From Shimia sp047124445 (GTDB lineage: Bacteria > Pseudomonadota > Alphaproteobacteria > Rhodobacterales > Rhodobacteraceae), in the NCBI RefSeq assembly GCF_047124445.1, contig NZ_CP138921.1:310001-374000 (forward strand): a stretch of 64,000 bases of DNA, given 5' to 3'. Numbering within the stretch: the stretch's first letter is position 1; every line of letters begins with the position of its first letter. Shown here piece after piece: positions 8,729 through 17,199 of this stretch. A program made the position numbers and the translations under genes. The notes beneath the pieces are model-generated. The model saw only the letters and a program-made list of their open reading frames with translations. It ran no database searches and was not told where the DNA came from.

Positions 8729-8891
8729 CTTGGGTTCCGGGGTTAAATTTCAGACGCAGCAGGTTTGGCGGATGCAAGCGCGGCGCGCAAGGGCGGAGTT
8801 TGTCGCGATGGGGAGAGTTTGCTCTGGACGGGGACCACGTCCCCTCTGTAAGCAGATTTTGGGGCAGGGATTTCGTTTGGGTGGGTGTTAC

Positions 8892-9122
8892 ATGGGATCA
8901 AAAGACGCGGCGCAGCCGGACAAGATCACGGTCAAGTCAAAGCCGAAGGGCAAGTCCAAGGTCAAAGTGAAGTCCAAAGCCAAGAAGGACAGTCAGTTGA
9001 TCTTGCGGCTCGACAAGAAAGAGCGCGATGCCTTTGTCGATCTGTGCAAAGACATGGACACCAGCGCCGCGCGGGAAATTCGCGGCTTTATCCGCAAGTT
9101 TATGAAGAAAAACAAACGTTAA
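8892..9122 (+). CDS. Small lysine-rich protein with ribbon-helix-helix-like C-terminus
   Basis: A 76-residue basic protein I cannot assign to a named family. Residues about 10-35 are a lysine/serine tract (KSKPKGKSKVKVKSKAKK). Residues about 36-70 (LILRLDKKERDAFVDLCKDM, then DTSAAREIRGFIRKF) have the strand-helix-helix pattern of Arc/MetJ-type DNA-binding domains. It may therefore bind DNA or RNA, which is inference. The ATG at 8892 is preceded by a weak GGTGGG. It runs opposite to its neighbours, and its stop overlaps the stop of the LysE-type gene by 4 bases. A GGGGAC-CAC-GTCCCC hairpin lies upstream at 8830-8844. Confidence 0.6.
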   Translation: MGSKDAAQPDKITVKSKPKGKSKVKVKSKAKKDSQLILRLDKKERDAFVDLCKDMDTSAAREIRGFIRKFMKKNKR

Positions 9123-9748
9123 GCGGCACGTTTCAAGGTTGCCGTGAGCACCCCCATGCCCATCAAAGTGACGCCACCAACGCGGGTCAGGTTACGCATG
9201 ACGGCGGGCTTTTCAATGCGGCTGCGCAGCCGGTCAGCCAAGAGTGCATAGGCCAGCGCATTGAGGGCGGCGAGGCTGACAAAGGTGCTGATCAAAATGG
9301 CAAACTGCGGCAGCATGGCTGCGGTTGGGTCAATGAACTGCGGTACAAAGGCGATGAAAAAGCCGATGCTTTTGGGGTTCAGCGCGGTGACGGCGGCGGC
9401 ATGGCCAAAGACGCCGCGGGCTGGCAGGTCTGCGGATTTGCTGATGTCCCCCAGATGGGCCTGACCCGCGCTGCGCAGCATTTTGTAGCCCAGCCACACA
9501 AGGTAGACCGCGCCAACCCATTTGAGCACCATGAAGGCGGTGGCGGAGGCCAGCACAATGGCGCCCAAGCCCATCAGCGAGGCGGTCATGGCAATCAGAT
9601 CGCCCAGGGCCACACCGGCGGCCGTGGCAATGGCGACTTTGCGTCCTTGGGTGAGGGCGTAGCTGAGCACCAACAAGATGGTGGGGCCGGGGATCAGCAA
9701 GAGCGCGGTGGAGGCGGCGACAAAGGTCAGCCAGAGATCAAGGGACAT
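9119..9748 (-). CDS. LysE/RhtB family translocator
   Basis: A 209-residue membrane protein of the LysE superfamily, which exports amino acids or related small molecules. The N-terminal signature LLLIPGPTILLVLSYALTQG is typical of RhtB members. About six membrane segments follow, including GVALGDLIAMTASLMGLGAI and KWVGAVYLVWLGYKMLRS. I started at the ATG at 9748 (MSLDLWLTFV), the usual family N-terminus; an in-frame TTG five codons earlier is less likely. The substrate cannot be inferred. It lies between mtnP and apt on the same strand, 68 bases after mtnP. Confidence 0.88.
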   Translation of the reverse strand: MSLDLWLTFVAASTALLLIPGPTILLVLSYALTQGRKVAIATAAGVALGDLIAMTASLMGLGAIVLASATAFMVLKWVGAVYLVWLGYKMLRSAGQAHLGDISKSADLPARGVFGHAAAVTALNPKSIGFFIAFVPQFIDPTAAMLPQFAILISTFVSLAALNALAYALLADRLRSRIEKPAVMRNLTRVGGVTLMGMGVLTATLKRAA

Positions 9749-9816
9749 GAAAAGGGCCTGCAATTGAATCAGAAAGCCCTATCAAACAGGTGAAAAGTGA
9801 TTTGGTCTAGCGGCAA

Positions 9817-10707
9817 TTAGCCTGCGAGCACGCGACCGGCGACCGCATCCAGTTTGGCAATCATGTCTGGGTCACGTTTGTCCGGAGCGGTCATGATGGC
9901 AAACTCCAGCGCTTTGTCACAGCTGTGTTCACAGTCAGCACGTTCCGCGCCGAGGAGGGCAGGGAGACCGCGCACAAGGTTGCGGGCTTTTTCGCTGTTA
10001 CCGGTCAATGTTGCAATGATTTCAGTGACATCCACTTCGCCATGCTCCGGATGCCAGCTGTCATAGTCGGTGACCATGGCAACCGAAGCGTAGCAGAGTT
10101 CGGCTTCACGGGCCAATTTGGCTTCGGGCATGTTGGTCATGCCAATCACATCCGCGCCCCAGCTTTCGCGATACATTTTGCTTTCCGCCAAGGTGGAGAA
10201 CTGCGGGCCTTCCATGGCCAGATAAGTCCCGCCTTTGTGCACTTTGATGCCCGCATCGGTTGCTGCGGTGAAGCAGGCGTCTGAGAGGCGCGGGCAGGTC
10301 GGGTGCGCCACGCTGACGTGGGCGACAAGGCCTGGGCCAAAGAAGGATTTTTCGCGCGCAAAGGTGCGGTCAATGAATTGATCCACAATAACAAAATCGC
10401 CGGGCGCCATCTCTTCGCGGAAGGAGCCGGTGGCGGAGACGGAGATCACATCGGTCACGCCAATGCGTTTGAGCGCGTCGATGTTGGCGCGGTAAGGTAC
10501 AGAGGTGGGCGTGTGCACGTGGCCACGGCCGTGGCGCGGTAGGAAGGCCATTTTCACGCCGTTCAAGCGGCCGGTTAGGATTTCGTCAGACGGTGTGCCA
10601 AAAGGGCTTTCGACTGCCTGCCATGTGGCGTCTTCCAAGCCGTCGATGTCATAGATGCCGGAGCCGCCAATCACGGCGATCATGGTTTCTTTGGTGGCCT
10701 CAGTCAT
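9817..10707 (-). CDS. mtnP: S-methyl-5'-thioadenosine phosphorylase
   Basis: MtnP splits 5'-methylthioadenosine, the by-product of polyamine and homoserine-lactone synthesis, into adenine and methylthioribose-1-phosphate. The protein has IGGSGIYDIDGLED at residues 13-26, the phosphate site around LPRHGRGHVHTPTSVPYRAN, and GMTNMPEAKLAREAELCYAS followed by VTDYDSWH. The Asp in TDYD and the small Ser/Thr pocket favour 6-aminopurine substrates, that is MTAP rather than PNP. Length (296) is slightly above the typical value. GGGAG lies 8 bases before the ATG at 10707. The adenine product would be used by apt downstream. Confidence 0.93.
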   Translation of the reverse strand: MTEATKETMIAVIGGSGIYDIDGLEDATWQAVESPFGTPSDEILTGRLNGVKMAFLPRHGRGHVHTPTSVPYRANIDALKRIGVTDVISVSATGSFREEMAPGDFVIVDQFIDRTFAREKSFFGPGLVAHVSVAHPTCPRLSDACFTAATDAGIKVHKGGTYLAMEGPQFSTLAESKMYRESWGADVIGMTNMPEAKLAREAELCYASVAMVTDYDSWHPEHGEVDVTEIIATLTGNSEKARNLVRGLPALLGAERADCEHSCDKALEFAIMTAPDKRDPDMIAKLDAVAGRVLAG

Positions 10708-10833
10708 GCCCGTCTCCCAGTGCTAATCGTTGGGCAAAGTTGTGCGCACAAGGGGTCGGAATTGCAAGGAAAAGCCGGGTCGGTAACGCGTCTGTAATGC
10801 GTCGGTATCACGGAGGTGCAAATTTGGCTGGCA

Positions 10834-11391
10834 TCAGGGTTGGGACAAGCCGCGTTTTGCAAGTTGGGCATTGTAATCGGCGAAAGCGGCTTCGAAGCCT
10901 GTAAGTGGCCATGTCAAGTCTTGGGAGGCGCCATGGCGATCGCGGAAGGTGAAGCGGAAGTCGCCTCCAGTGCGCATCTCCAACAGCAAGGTTTCTGCGG
11001 CGTCGCCGTCGAATGTGCATCCGGTGCCGGTTAGACAGCCGACCCGGTTGGTGCGCCAAACGGAGGTGCCGTCGCGTTCGATGCGGAAATTGCCGGGGGC
11101 GGTGAGGGTGCCGAGTTCCAAGCCAAACTCGATTTCTGGGCGGCTGTCTTCGGATTGGGTCAGGAAGAAGAACTGTGCGGCAAAGTTGGGCTGCGGTGAG
11201 AACACGTCCACGCGTCGGATGTAGCAGCGTTGCGCCAACGTGCCGTTTTCGTCGCGCTCGTCACACAGCGTGTTCCAGATGTCGTGGATCGCGTGGTGGG
11301 TGACCCGCCAATTGGATGGGCGGTCGTTGCCGTCCTGATCCTGAGCGGCGAGGGGAGTGGCGGCAAGAGTGAGGGCGGCGAGCCAGCGCAT
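10834..11391 (-). CDS. Secreted protein resembling the IalB family
   Basis: A 185-residue exported protein with a signal peptide (MRWLAALTLAATPLAAQ). The mature part starts with a WRV motif, contains four cysteines in two likely disulfides (LCDERD/RCYIRR and VGCLTGTGCTF) and ends with GDFRFTFRDRHG, then LTGFEAAFADYNAQL. The GC pair and the closing L-x-GF-x-AA pattern recall the invasion-associated locus B (IalB) family, a common periplasmic family of unknown function in alphaproteobacteria. Similarity is weak, so it is tentative. It is a single gene, read away from the SulP gene. Confidence 0.65.
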   Translation of the reverse strand: MRWLAALTLAATPLAAQDQDGNDRPSNWRVTHHAIHDIWNTLCDERDENGTLAQRCYIRRVDVFSPQPNFAAQFFFLTQSEDSRPEIEFGLELGTLTAPGNFRIERDGTSVWRTNRVGCLTGTGCTFDGDAAETLLLEMRTGGDFRFTFRDRHGASQDLTWPLTGFEAAFADYNAQLAKRGLSQP

Positions 11392-11639
11392 GGGGGACTC
11401 CTGAAACGGTACGCGGTGACGGCACTCTTCATTTCAGAGGCTTGGCTGTCCAATCACGTGGGGTCAGTAATCTGTGAGGGAGAATGCCGAATTGGGCGGC
11501 AGCGAGGGCAGTGGCGCGGCGGAACGTGGTGCAAAAGCCTCTGACGGGGCGTCGGGCCAGTCGCCGCTATTGTTTGTTAAGGGCAAACCGGCTAGGGAGG
11601 CCGCAAAGCGAACACTCCCAGATTTACGCAGGTACACTC

Positions 11640-13286
11640 ATGAGACGCGCGGCGTTGGCCATGCTGGCCAAGAATATTTCTCCTCCCAACCTTTCGATCA
11701 TGCAGGACGAAGGGTTCACTCCGAACCGGATCAAGACCGAAGTGCTCTCCGGCCTGACCGTGGCGCTGGCGCTTGTGCCGGAAGCGGTGGCCTTTGCCTT
11801 TGTGGCCGGTGTGCACCCGCTGGTGGGGCTTTATGCGGCGTTTTTGGTCGGCCTGATCACCGCGTTGATTGGCGGGCGTCCGGGTATGATCTCTGGTGCC
11901 ACCGGTGCGCTGGCGGTGGTGATGGTGGCCTTGGTGGCCGAACATGGCGTGGAGTATCTGTTTGCGACCGTGATCTTGATGGGGATTTTGCAGATCATCG
12001 CGGGTGCGTTGCATTGGGGCAAGTTCATCCGCCTTGTGCCGCATCCGGTGATGCTGGGCTTTGTGAACGGTCTGGCGATTGTGATTTTCCTGGCGCAGCT
12101 GACGCAGTTTAAAGATCCCGCCAACACAGATGCGTGGCTGGCAGGTCCGCAGATGGCGATGATGTTGGGCCTTGTGGCGTTGACCATGGGCATCATCTGG
12201 GGGCTGCCAAAGCTGACCAAAGCCATTCCGGCACCGTTGGCGGGCATCGGGATCACTGCGATTATCGTGATTGTGTTTGGCATCAATGTGCCAACCGTGG
12301 GCGATATGGCCTCCATCAAGGGCGGCCTGCCGAGCTTCCACATTCCGTTTGGCGAAGGCGAGGGGATCTACCCGCCTGCGCTTTTGGCGCCGTTTAACCT
12401 TGAAACGCTCTACATCATCCTGCCATACGCGGTGATCCTCGCGGCGATTGGCCTGATCGAAAGCTTGCTGACGCTTAACCTTGTGGGGGAGATGACCGGC
12501 AAGCGTGGCGGTGCGTCGCAAGAATGTATTGCACAGGGGACAGCCAACGTTGTGACCGGCTTCTTTGGCGGTATGGGCGGTTGCGCGATGATTGGTCAGT
12601 CGATGATCAACGTGAAGTCCGGCGGTCGCACGCGGATTGCAGGGATTTGCGCAGCGCTGTTTCTGTTGGCGTTTATCGTTGTAGCAAGCCCGTTGATCGA
12701 GCGTATCCCGCTGGCCGCGCTGGTGGGTGTGATGTTCATGGTGGTGATCGGCACCTTTGCCTGGAACAGCTTCCAGATCATGCGCCGCGTTCCTAAGATG
12801 GACGCCTTTGTGATTGTGCTGGTGACCGTTGTGACCGTGCTGGAAGATCTCGCGGTGGCGGTTGTGGTTGGCGTGATTGTGAGCGCGCTGGCCTATAGCT
12901 GGCAGAACGCGCGGCGTATTCACGCGAACACCCGTGAGAGTGAGAGCGATCCGGGCGCGAAGGTCTATGAGATCGAAGGCCCGCTGTTCTTTGGCTCTGC
13001 TGAGGGCTTCAGCGAGCTGTTCACTGTGGACGCCGATCCAGAGCACGTGATTGTGGACTTCGCCCGTTCCCGTGTGGTGGACCAGTCCGCGTTGCAGGCA
13101 ATTGAAGCGGTGGCGGCCAAGTACGAGGCGGCAGGCAAGCAGGTTGTGCTGCGCCACCTGAGCCGGGATTGCCACGAGCTGCTGACCAAAGCAGGCAACC
13201 TGATGGTCGATAGTGACGATGATCCCGAGTATCAGATCGCGGTGGACTATCCGGTGAAGACCGGGGTGTTTGGCGGCGGGCACTAA
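11640..13286 (+). CDS. SulP family anion permease with STAS domain
   Basis: A 548-residue inner-membrane transporter of the SLC26/SulP family, which moves sulfate, bicarbonate or other anions by proton or sodium coupling. The transmembrane part begins with VLSGLTVALALVPEAVAFAF and includes the GLITALIGGRPGMISGATGA signature and FFGGMGGCAMIGQSMINV. A STAS domain fills about residues 435-540 (VIVDFARSRVVDQSALQAIE). I took the ATG at 11640; ATGs at 11661 and 11700 are alternatives, the last giving the shortest conserved form. There is no neighbouring assimilation gene to fix the substrate. A terminator follows the stop. Confidence 0.9.
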   Translation: MRRAALAMLAKNISPPNLSIMQDEGFTPNRIKTEVLSGLTVALALVPEAVAFAFVAGVHPLVGLYAAFLVGLITALIGGRPGMISGATGALAVVMVALVAEHGVEYLFATVILMGILQIIAGALHWGKFIRLVPHPVMLGFVNGLAIVIFLAQLTQFKDPANTDAWLAGPQMAMMLGLVALTMGIIWGLPKLTKAIPAPLAGIGITAIIVIVFGINVPTVGDMASIKGGLPSFHIPFGEGEGIYPPALLAPFNLETLYIILPYAVILAAIGLIESLLTLNLVGEMTGKRGGASQECIAQGTANVVTGFFGGMGGCAMIGQSMINVKSGGRTRIAGICAALFLLAFIVVASPLIERIPLAALVGVMFMVVIGTFAWNSFQIMRRVPKMDAFVIVLVTVVTVLEDLAVAVVVGVIVSALAYSWQNARRIHANTRESESDPGAKVYEIEGPLFFGSAEGFSELFTVDADPEHVIVDFARSRVVDQSALQAIEAVAAKYEAAGKQVVLRHLSRDCHELLTKAGNLMVDSDDDPEYQIAVDYPVKTGVFGGGH

Positions 13287-13309
13287 GCTGCCTCGCAAAA
13301 AGGGTTGAG

Positions 13310-13340
13310 AAAGGGCTGGCCGAGGGGCTGGCCCTTTTTG
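13310..13340 (+). terminator. Probable terminator after the SulP gene
   Basis: AAAGGGC (13310-13316) pairs with GCCCTTT (13331-13337) and is followed by a short T run; the loop can form further GGCC pairing. Confidence 0.65.
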
Positions 13341-13426
13341 GTTGTCGCGGCAAAGCGGCGAGCCGCACCTCTTGTTTCATGGCGGGAACTGGCGCAATAG
13401 GGATGGGACCACACCGGAGCGTTCCC

Positions 13427-14338
13427 ATGACCTTCCTTGCCATTCTGATCGGGCTTTTGCCGTCGTTCCTGCTCGTGGGGTTGGGTGGCGTGCTGCGTAA
13501 ACGTCTGTCGGCCAATGCCTGGCAAGGGTTGGACAAGCTCAACTTTGAGATCCTGTTTCCGGCGTTGTTGTTTGTGGCGGCAAGCCAGCGGCCTTTGGAA
13601 GTCGCTCAGGTGGTGGGCATTGCGCCTTTGGTCTGGGCGCTGTTAGCGGTGGGCTTGGTGGTGGGCTATGGCGCACGGCGGTTTGGGCCGGAGCGGTTTT
13701 TGGACTTTGCCGGAGCGTGGCAGACCGCGTGGCGGTTCAACACGGCGCTGGCGTTTATTGCGATTGCCACAACGGGGAAGGCCGATGCGGGCGTGATGGC
13801 GGTGGCAATCGGCATGGCGGTGCCGATGGCCAATGTGTTTGCGGTGAGCGCGCTGAGCCGGGGCGGCAGCTTTGGGCTGTGGGGCACAGTGAAGAAGGTA
13901 GCGCTCAATCCGTTTTTGATTGCCTCATTGGGGGGCGTTCTGGTGGGGCTGTCAGGCATGACGATCCCAGCACCAGTGCTGGCACCCCTGGAGATGCTTG
14001 CTGCGGCAGCGATCCCGATCGCCTTGATCTCGGTGGGGGCGACGATGAATTGGGGGGCGCTGGCGCGCTTGGATGCGTTCAGCGGCATTATCTGCGCCAC
14101 CAAGCTCGTGGTGATGCCGGTGGCGGCGCTGGTGCTGGCGTTGGCATTGGGGCTGGAGAGCGGCGTGGCGGTGGTGCTTGTGATCTGGGCGGCCTTGCCG
14201 ACCGCGAGCGCGGCACATGTGTTGGCCTCCGGGTTTGGCGCAGATCGGGAGTTGTCCGCGACATTGGTGGCGCAGACAACGTTGTTGGGGGCGGTGAGCC
14301 TGCCGGTGTGGATCACATTGGCGGAAGTGGTGTTTTAG
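13427..14338 (+). CDS. AEC family (auxin efflux carrier-type) transporter
   Basis: A 303-residue membrane protein with about ten hydrophobic segments in two five-helix halves, as in the AEC/YfdV family of malonate, malate or auxin-like carriers. Recognisable stretches are LLVGLGGVLRKR near the N-terminus, KLNFEILFPALLFVAAS, and the second-half AAAAIPIALISVGATMNWGA and LPTASAAHVLASGFGADREL. I chose the ATG at 13427 because the upstream extension lacks hydrophobic character. The substrate is unknown. The gene ends convergently with, and overlaps by 4 bases, the acetyltransferase on the other strand. Confidence 0.88.
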   Translation: MTFLAILIGLLPSFLLVGLGGVLRKRLSANAWQGLDKLNFEILFPALLFVAASQRPLEVAQVVGIAPLVWALLAVGLVVGYGARRFGPERFLDFAGAWQTAWRFNTALAFIAIATTGKADAGVMAVAIGMAVPMANVFAVSALSRGGSFGLWGTVKKVALNPFLIASLGGVLVGLSGMTIPAPVLAPLEMLAAAAIPIALISVGATMNWGALARLDAFSGIICATKLVVMPVAALVLALALGLESGVAVVLVIWAALPTASAAHVLASGFGADRELSATLVAQTTLLGAVSLPVWITLAEVVF

Positions 14339-14967
14339 ACCGCCTTTAGGGCCGCAATGTCGCCCGCCATGATGGCCGGGATCACGCGGTCGATCTTCCC
14401 CTTGGGCCAGTCCCACCAGGCTATGTCCAAAAGCTGCGTAATGGTCGCTTCATCAAAGCGCTTTTTCACCACAGTTCCGGGATTGCCGGTGACGATGCCA
14501 TAGGGGGGCACCGTGCCGCGCACCACCGCACCTGCGCCGATGATGGCACCATGGCCGATCTGCGCACCGGGCAGCACCATCGCGCCGTAGCCGAGCCAGA
14601 CGTCATGGCCCACAACCGTGTCCCGCTTGTCCGGTTGGTAGTCCTCCGGCACGGTCTCACCAAAGATCGGGAAGGGATAACAACTTAGCCCGTCCATGGC
14701 GTGGTTGGCGGAGCTGGTGATGAAGCGGACGCCATGCGCGATCTGGCAAAACTTGCCGATGTGCAGCGCGCCTTGGCTGAAGGGATAGAGGTAGGGCACA
14801 AGACGCTGTGCCCAATCCTCTGGAGGGTCAAAGTCGGAGGCGTAGGTGTAGTCCCCAACTTTGATGTTGTCTTGGTCAATCACCGCAGACAGCAGCACAG
14901 TGCCTGCGTGTTTGCTGCCATCCGGCAGGGTGATCGGAAAGGCGGTTTTGGGATCGGGAAGGGGCAT
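14335..14967 (-). CDS. Hexapeptide-repeat O-acetyltransferase (CatB/Vat-like)
   Basis: A 210-residue left-handed beta-helix acetyltransferase. The layout matches the xenobiotic acetyltransferase (CatB/Vat) branch: VGDYTYAS, GKFCQIAHGVRFITSSANHA with the catalytic-type His, VGHDVWLGYGAMVLPGAQIG and GAGAVVRGTVPPYGIVTGNP. These enzymes acetylate hydroxyls of small acceptors. Some inactivate chloramphenicol or streptogramins, but chromosomal relatives in environmental bacteria often modify sugars or unknown metabolites, so resistance should not be assumed. It has no clear operon partner; the flavin reductase gene is 44 bases upstream on the same strand. Confidence 0.88.
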   Translation of the reverse strand: MPLPDPKTAFPITLPDGSKHAGTVLLSAVIDQDNIKVGDYTYASDFDPPEDWAQRLVPYLYPFSQGALHIGKFCQIAHGVRFITSSANHAMDGLSCYPFPIFGETVPEDYQPDKRDTVVGHDVWLGYGAMVLPGAQIGHGAIIGAGAVVRGTVPPYGIVTGNPGTVVKKRFDEATITQLLDIAWWDWPKGKIDRVIPAIMAGDIAALKAV

Positions 14968-15011
14968 GTGGCCCTCCTTGTCAAATGTCCCTCGCGCCTG
15001 AGGCCCCTGAC

Positions 15012-15617
15012 TTATTGATCGGGGCGGGCGAGGGTGAAGGTGTTGTCGACCACCGCATAATCCTTGTAGCCAAGGCGGCTGAGAGGGCGGTAGGTGGTGA
15101 CGTCAAAGATACCATCCACAATGCAATTGTCGCGCAGGTGCACGCCGGTCACTTCGCCGATGGCCATAAAGTTGTTCTCTCCCAGGAGAGGCACAATCTG
15201 GGTCAGGCGGCATTCCAGCGAGGCGGGCGCACCCACAAGGCGCGGGCAGTCGATGGTGTCACATTGGGCGGCTTCCAGGCCTGCGGCCGCAAACTCGTCT
15301 TCATCCTTGCCCAGCGGTCCGGACGAGATGTTCATCGCGTCGCGAATGCTCTCCTCCACGATGTTCACGCAGAACACGCCGGTGGCGCGGATGTTGGACA
15401 GGCTGTCCTTGCCCTCGGCCTGATCGTCTTTCTTGCCGGTGGAGGCAAACATCACCTGCGGGGGATTGTCCGCAAGCGCATTGAAGAACGAATAAGGCGC
15501 AAGGTTGCGCTCGCCGTTGGCATCTTGGGTGGAGACCCAAGCGATGGGGCGCGGGCTGACGATGGCTTTGAACGGGTTGTGCGGCAGGCCGTGGCCGTCT
15601 TTGGGCTGATAGAACAT
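15012..15617 (-). CDS. Flavin reductase (FMN-binding split-barrel) family protein
   Basis: A 201-residue protein of the flavin reductase-like/DIM6 group. It starts MFYQPKDGHGLPHNPFKAIV and has SPRPIAWVSTQDANGERNLA and PYSFFNALADNPPQVMFAST, the FMN-binding elements of the family. Members reduce FMN with NAD(P)H or use bound FMN in reductive chemistry; the partner is unknown. The start at 15617 has a GGAG site 8 bases upstream, while an in-frame start 14 codons earlier lacks one. It lies upstream of the hexapeptide acetyltransferase and could be co-transcribed. Confidence 0.88.
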   Translation of the reverse strand: MFYQPKDGHGLPHNPFKAIVSPRPIAWVSTQDANGERNLAPYSFFNALADNPPQVMFASTGKKDDQAEGKDSLSNIRATGVFCVNIVEESIRDAMNISSGPLGKDEDEFAAAGLEAAQCDTIDCPRLVGAPASLECRLTQIVPLLGENNFMAIGEVTGVHLRDNCIVDGIFDVTTYRPLSRLGYKDYAVVDNTFTLARPDQ

Positions 15618-15708
15618 CGGACTGACTCCATATTGGTTTGCAGGCAGTCGTAACGCCATGTTAGGGGCGAGGAAACCGCAAAGTTTCAGACGGGCAAGAG
15701 GCGCGCAG

Positions 15709-16194
15709 GTGTTTACGCTGGCAGTGGAAGCAAAGGACGATTGGTGGGAAGTGGAGGCGCTTTACGACCTCTGCTTTGCGCCGGGGCGTGAGGCCTTGTC
15801 GTCTTATCGTTTGCGCGATGGTGTGGACCCTGTGGCGGGGCTGTCGCTGACCGCGCGCGATGCCGAGGGGATTTTGGCCGGGGCGATCCGCTATTGGCCG
15901 GTGAAGATTGGCGCGGTGCAGGCGTTGCTGCTGGGGCCGGTGGCGGTGCACCCAACACACCAAGGCGAAGGCTTGGGCGGATTGTTGATCGAGGACAGTT
16001 TGCACCGCGCACAGCCTTTGGGGTGGGAACGGGTGATGCTGGTGGGTGATGCGCCGTATTACAAGCGGTTTGGCTTTGAGAAACTTGAGGGCGTGGTGAT
16101 GCCGCCGCCGACCAATCCCGAGCGGGTGCTGGGCCGGGCGCTTGTAGAGGGCGCTTGGGACGGTGTTGTTGGGGATGTGGAGTGCGTGGGGTAG
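15709..16194 (+). CDS. GNAT family N-acetyltransferase (YhbS-like)
   Basis: A GNAT domain protein of about 161 residues. The acetyl-CoA loop is in LLLGPVAVHPTHQGEGLGGL, and VMLVGDAPYYKRFGFEKL is the C-terminal YhbS-type signature. The substrate is unknown. I favour the GTG at 15709 because AAGAGG lies 7 bases upstream and the protein then starts with the conserved strand (MFTLAVEAKDD). An ATG at 15658 would add 17 residues with no ribosome binding site. It is divergent from the flavin reductase gene, and an AT-richer region begins after it. Confidence 0.82.
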   Translation: MFTLAVEAKDDWWEVEALYDLCFAPGREALSSYRLRDGVDPVAGLSLTARDAEGILAGAIRYWPVKIGAVQALLLGPVAVHPTHQGEGLGGLLIEDSLHRAQPLGWERVMLVGDAPYYKRFGFEKLEGVVMPPPTNPERVLGRALVEGAWDGVVGDVECVG

Positions 16195-16295
16195 GTCTGC
16201 TACGCGGGCTTAGCATCCCTGCACTGTTGGCACACCAATGACCGCATTGCTGCATTCCTCAAAAGGTTATTTTCAAACGAAAAGGGTATGCAGAA

Positions 16296-16961
16296 ATGGC
16301 TCATGAAAAAGTCTGGGACTCGTGTTTTCTTTCAGACCCTGAGGCTGGGGTTTACGTGAGCTTCCATTTACCTGGCCCTGATGGGGAGGCATGTTCCCTG
16401 GAGCAAACAGTTGATCTTGCCCAAAGGTACCGCCACGTCTCACCTGGAAACATTCCAAATTCACCGCAAGATATCCGTGTCGAGGAATACCCAGATTACA
16501 TGTATCCCACCTATCGAGAAGGCGTTTCCCCTGATCAGATGCGGGATGTTTTCAAAGGAAAAAACGGTTTGGTGGTTATTTCCGGCGCCATGTTTGACTT
16601 ACTTCAAAAGTTTAACCTCGGGGCCACACGACTAAAGGCCATTCCTTTAAGAGAGATTGATCAAGCGACGCCTGTTGATGGGCGCTGGTACTTCGTACAT
16701 TTCCGGGAAAACCGAAATTGCTTGGTGCCGGAAAAATCGACCGGCGTGGAGCCCACCCATAACGACCATCGCTGGCGAATTGAAACTGACGAAAAGTATC
16801 GGCTGTGTGTCGATCCAAGCTCGGCGGGCGACTTGGACCTGTGGCGCGATAGCCGTGCGACCGATGTGGTGTTCCTCACTGACAGATTGAAGGAAGCCAT
16901 CGAAGAAGCGGGTCTTGTGATCAAGGGTGACAGCAAATTTCGCGAGTGCTTTTTAGATTGA
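16296..16961 (+). CDS. Imm11/DUF1629-like protein, possible orphan immunity protein
   Basis: A 221-residue soluble protein. The central part (GLVVISGAMFDLLQKF, then RLKAIPLREID, WYFVHFRENRNCLVPEKST) and the C-terminal VFLTDRLKEAIEEAGLVIKG follow the pattern I know from Imm11/DUF1629 proteins, many of which are predicted immunity proteins of polymorphic toxins. The match is by eye and moderate. No toxin-like gene is adjacent. Base composition is visibly more AT-rich than its neighbours and codon use is mixed (TTA, AAA, TTT), which suggests transfer. The start ATG has no strong ribosome site; the intergenic bases on either side are also AT-rich. Confidence 0.6.
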   Translation: MAHEKVWDSCFLSDPEAGVYVSFHLPGPDGEACSLEQTVDLAQRYRHVSPGNIPNSPQDIRVEEYPDYMYPTYREGVSPDQMRDVFKGKNGLVVISGAMFDLLQKFNLGATRLKAIPLREIDQATPVDGRWYFVHFRENRNCLVPEKSTGVEPTHNDHRWRIETDEKYRLCVDPSSAGDLDLWRDSRATDVVFLTDRLKEAIEEAGLVIKGDSKFRECFLD

Positions 16962-17199
16962 ATGGGCGCTTCATCATTGCAGGTCGGGTCAAAGGTCAGT
17001 CAAAAAGCTCCGCTTGATTGCGCAAGGCCAGCCAATTTGGCGCTGAACGAACATCAGAAACTGTGAGGGGCGATAGGCATTAGGGGCTCGTTGCTGACTT
17101 TGGTCATCTCGTGCTGATCAAACAATTGCCTAGGCACATTTGAATGGGGTTGCCTCTCTGTGTGGTTGAACCAGCGGCCAATCACCCCATCTCTTACCC

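Noticed and set aside
8830..8844. GGGGAC-CAC-GTCCCC hairpin as a terminator
   Set aside because: No T run on either strand and no gene ends there; kept only as a note on the small basic protein gene.
11592..13298. 568-codon minus-strand frame opposite the SulP gene
   Set aside because: His/Gln/Arg-rich shadow caused by codon bias of SulP.
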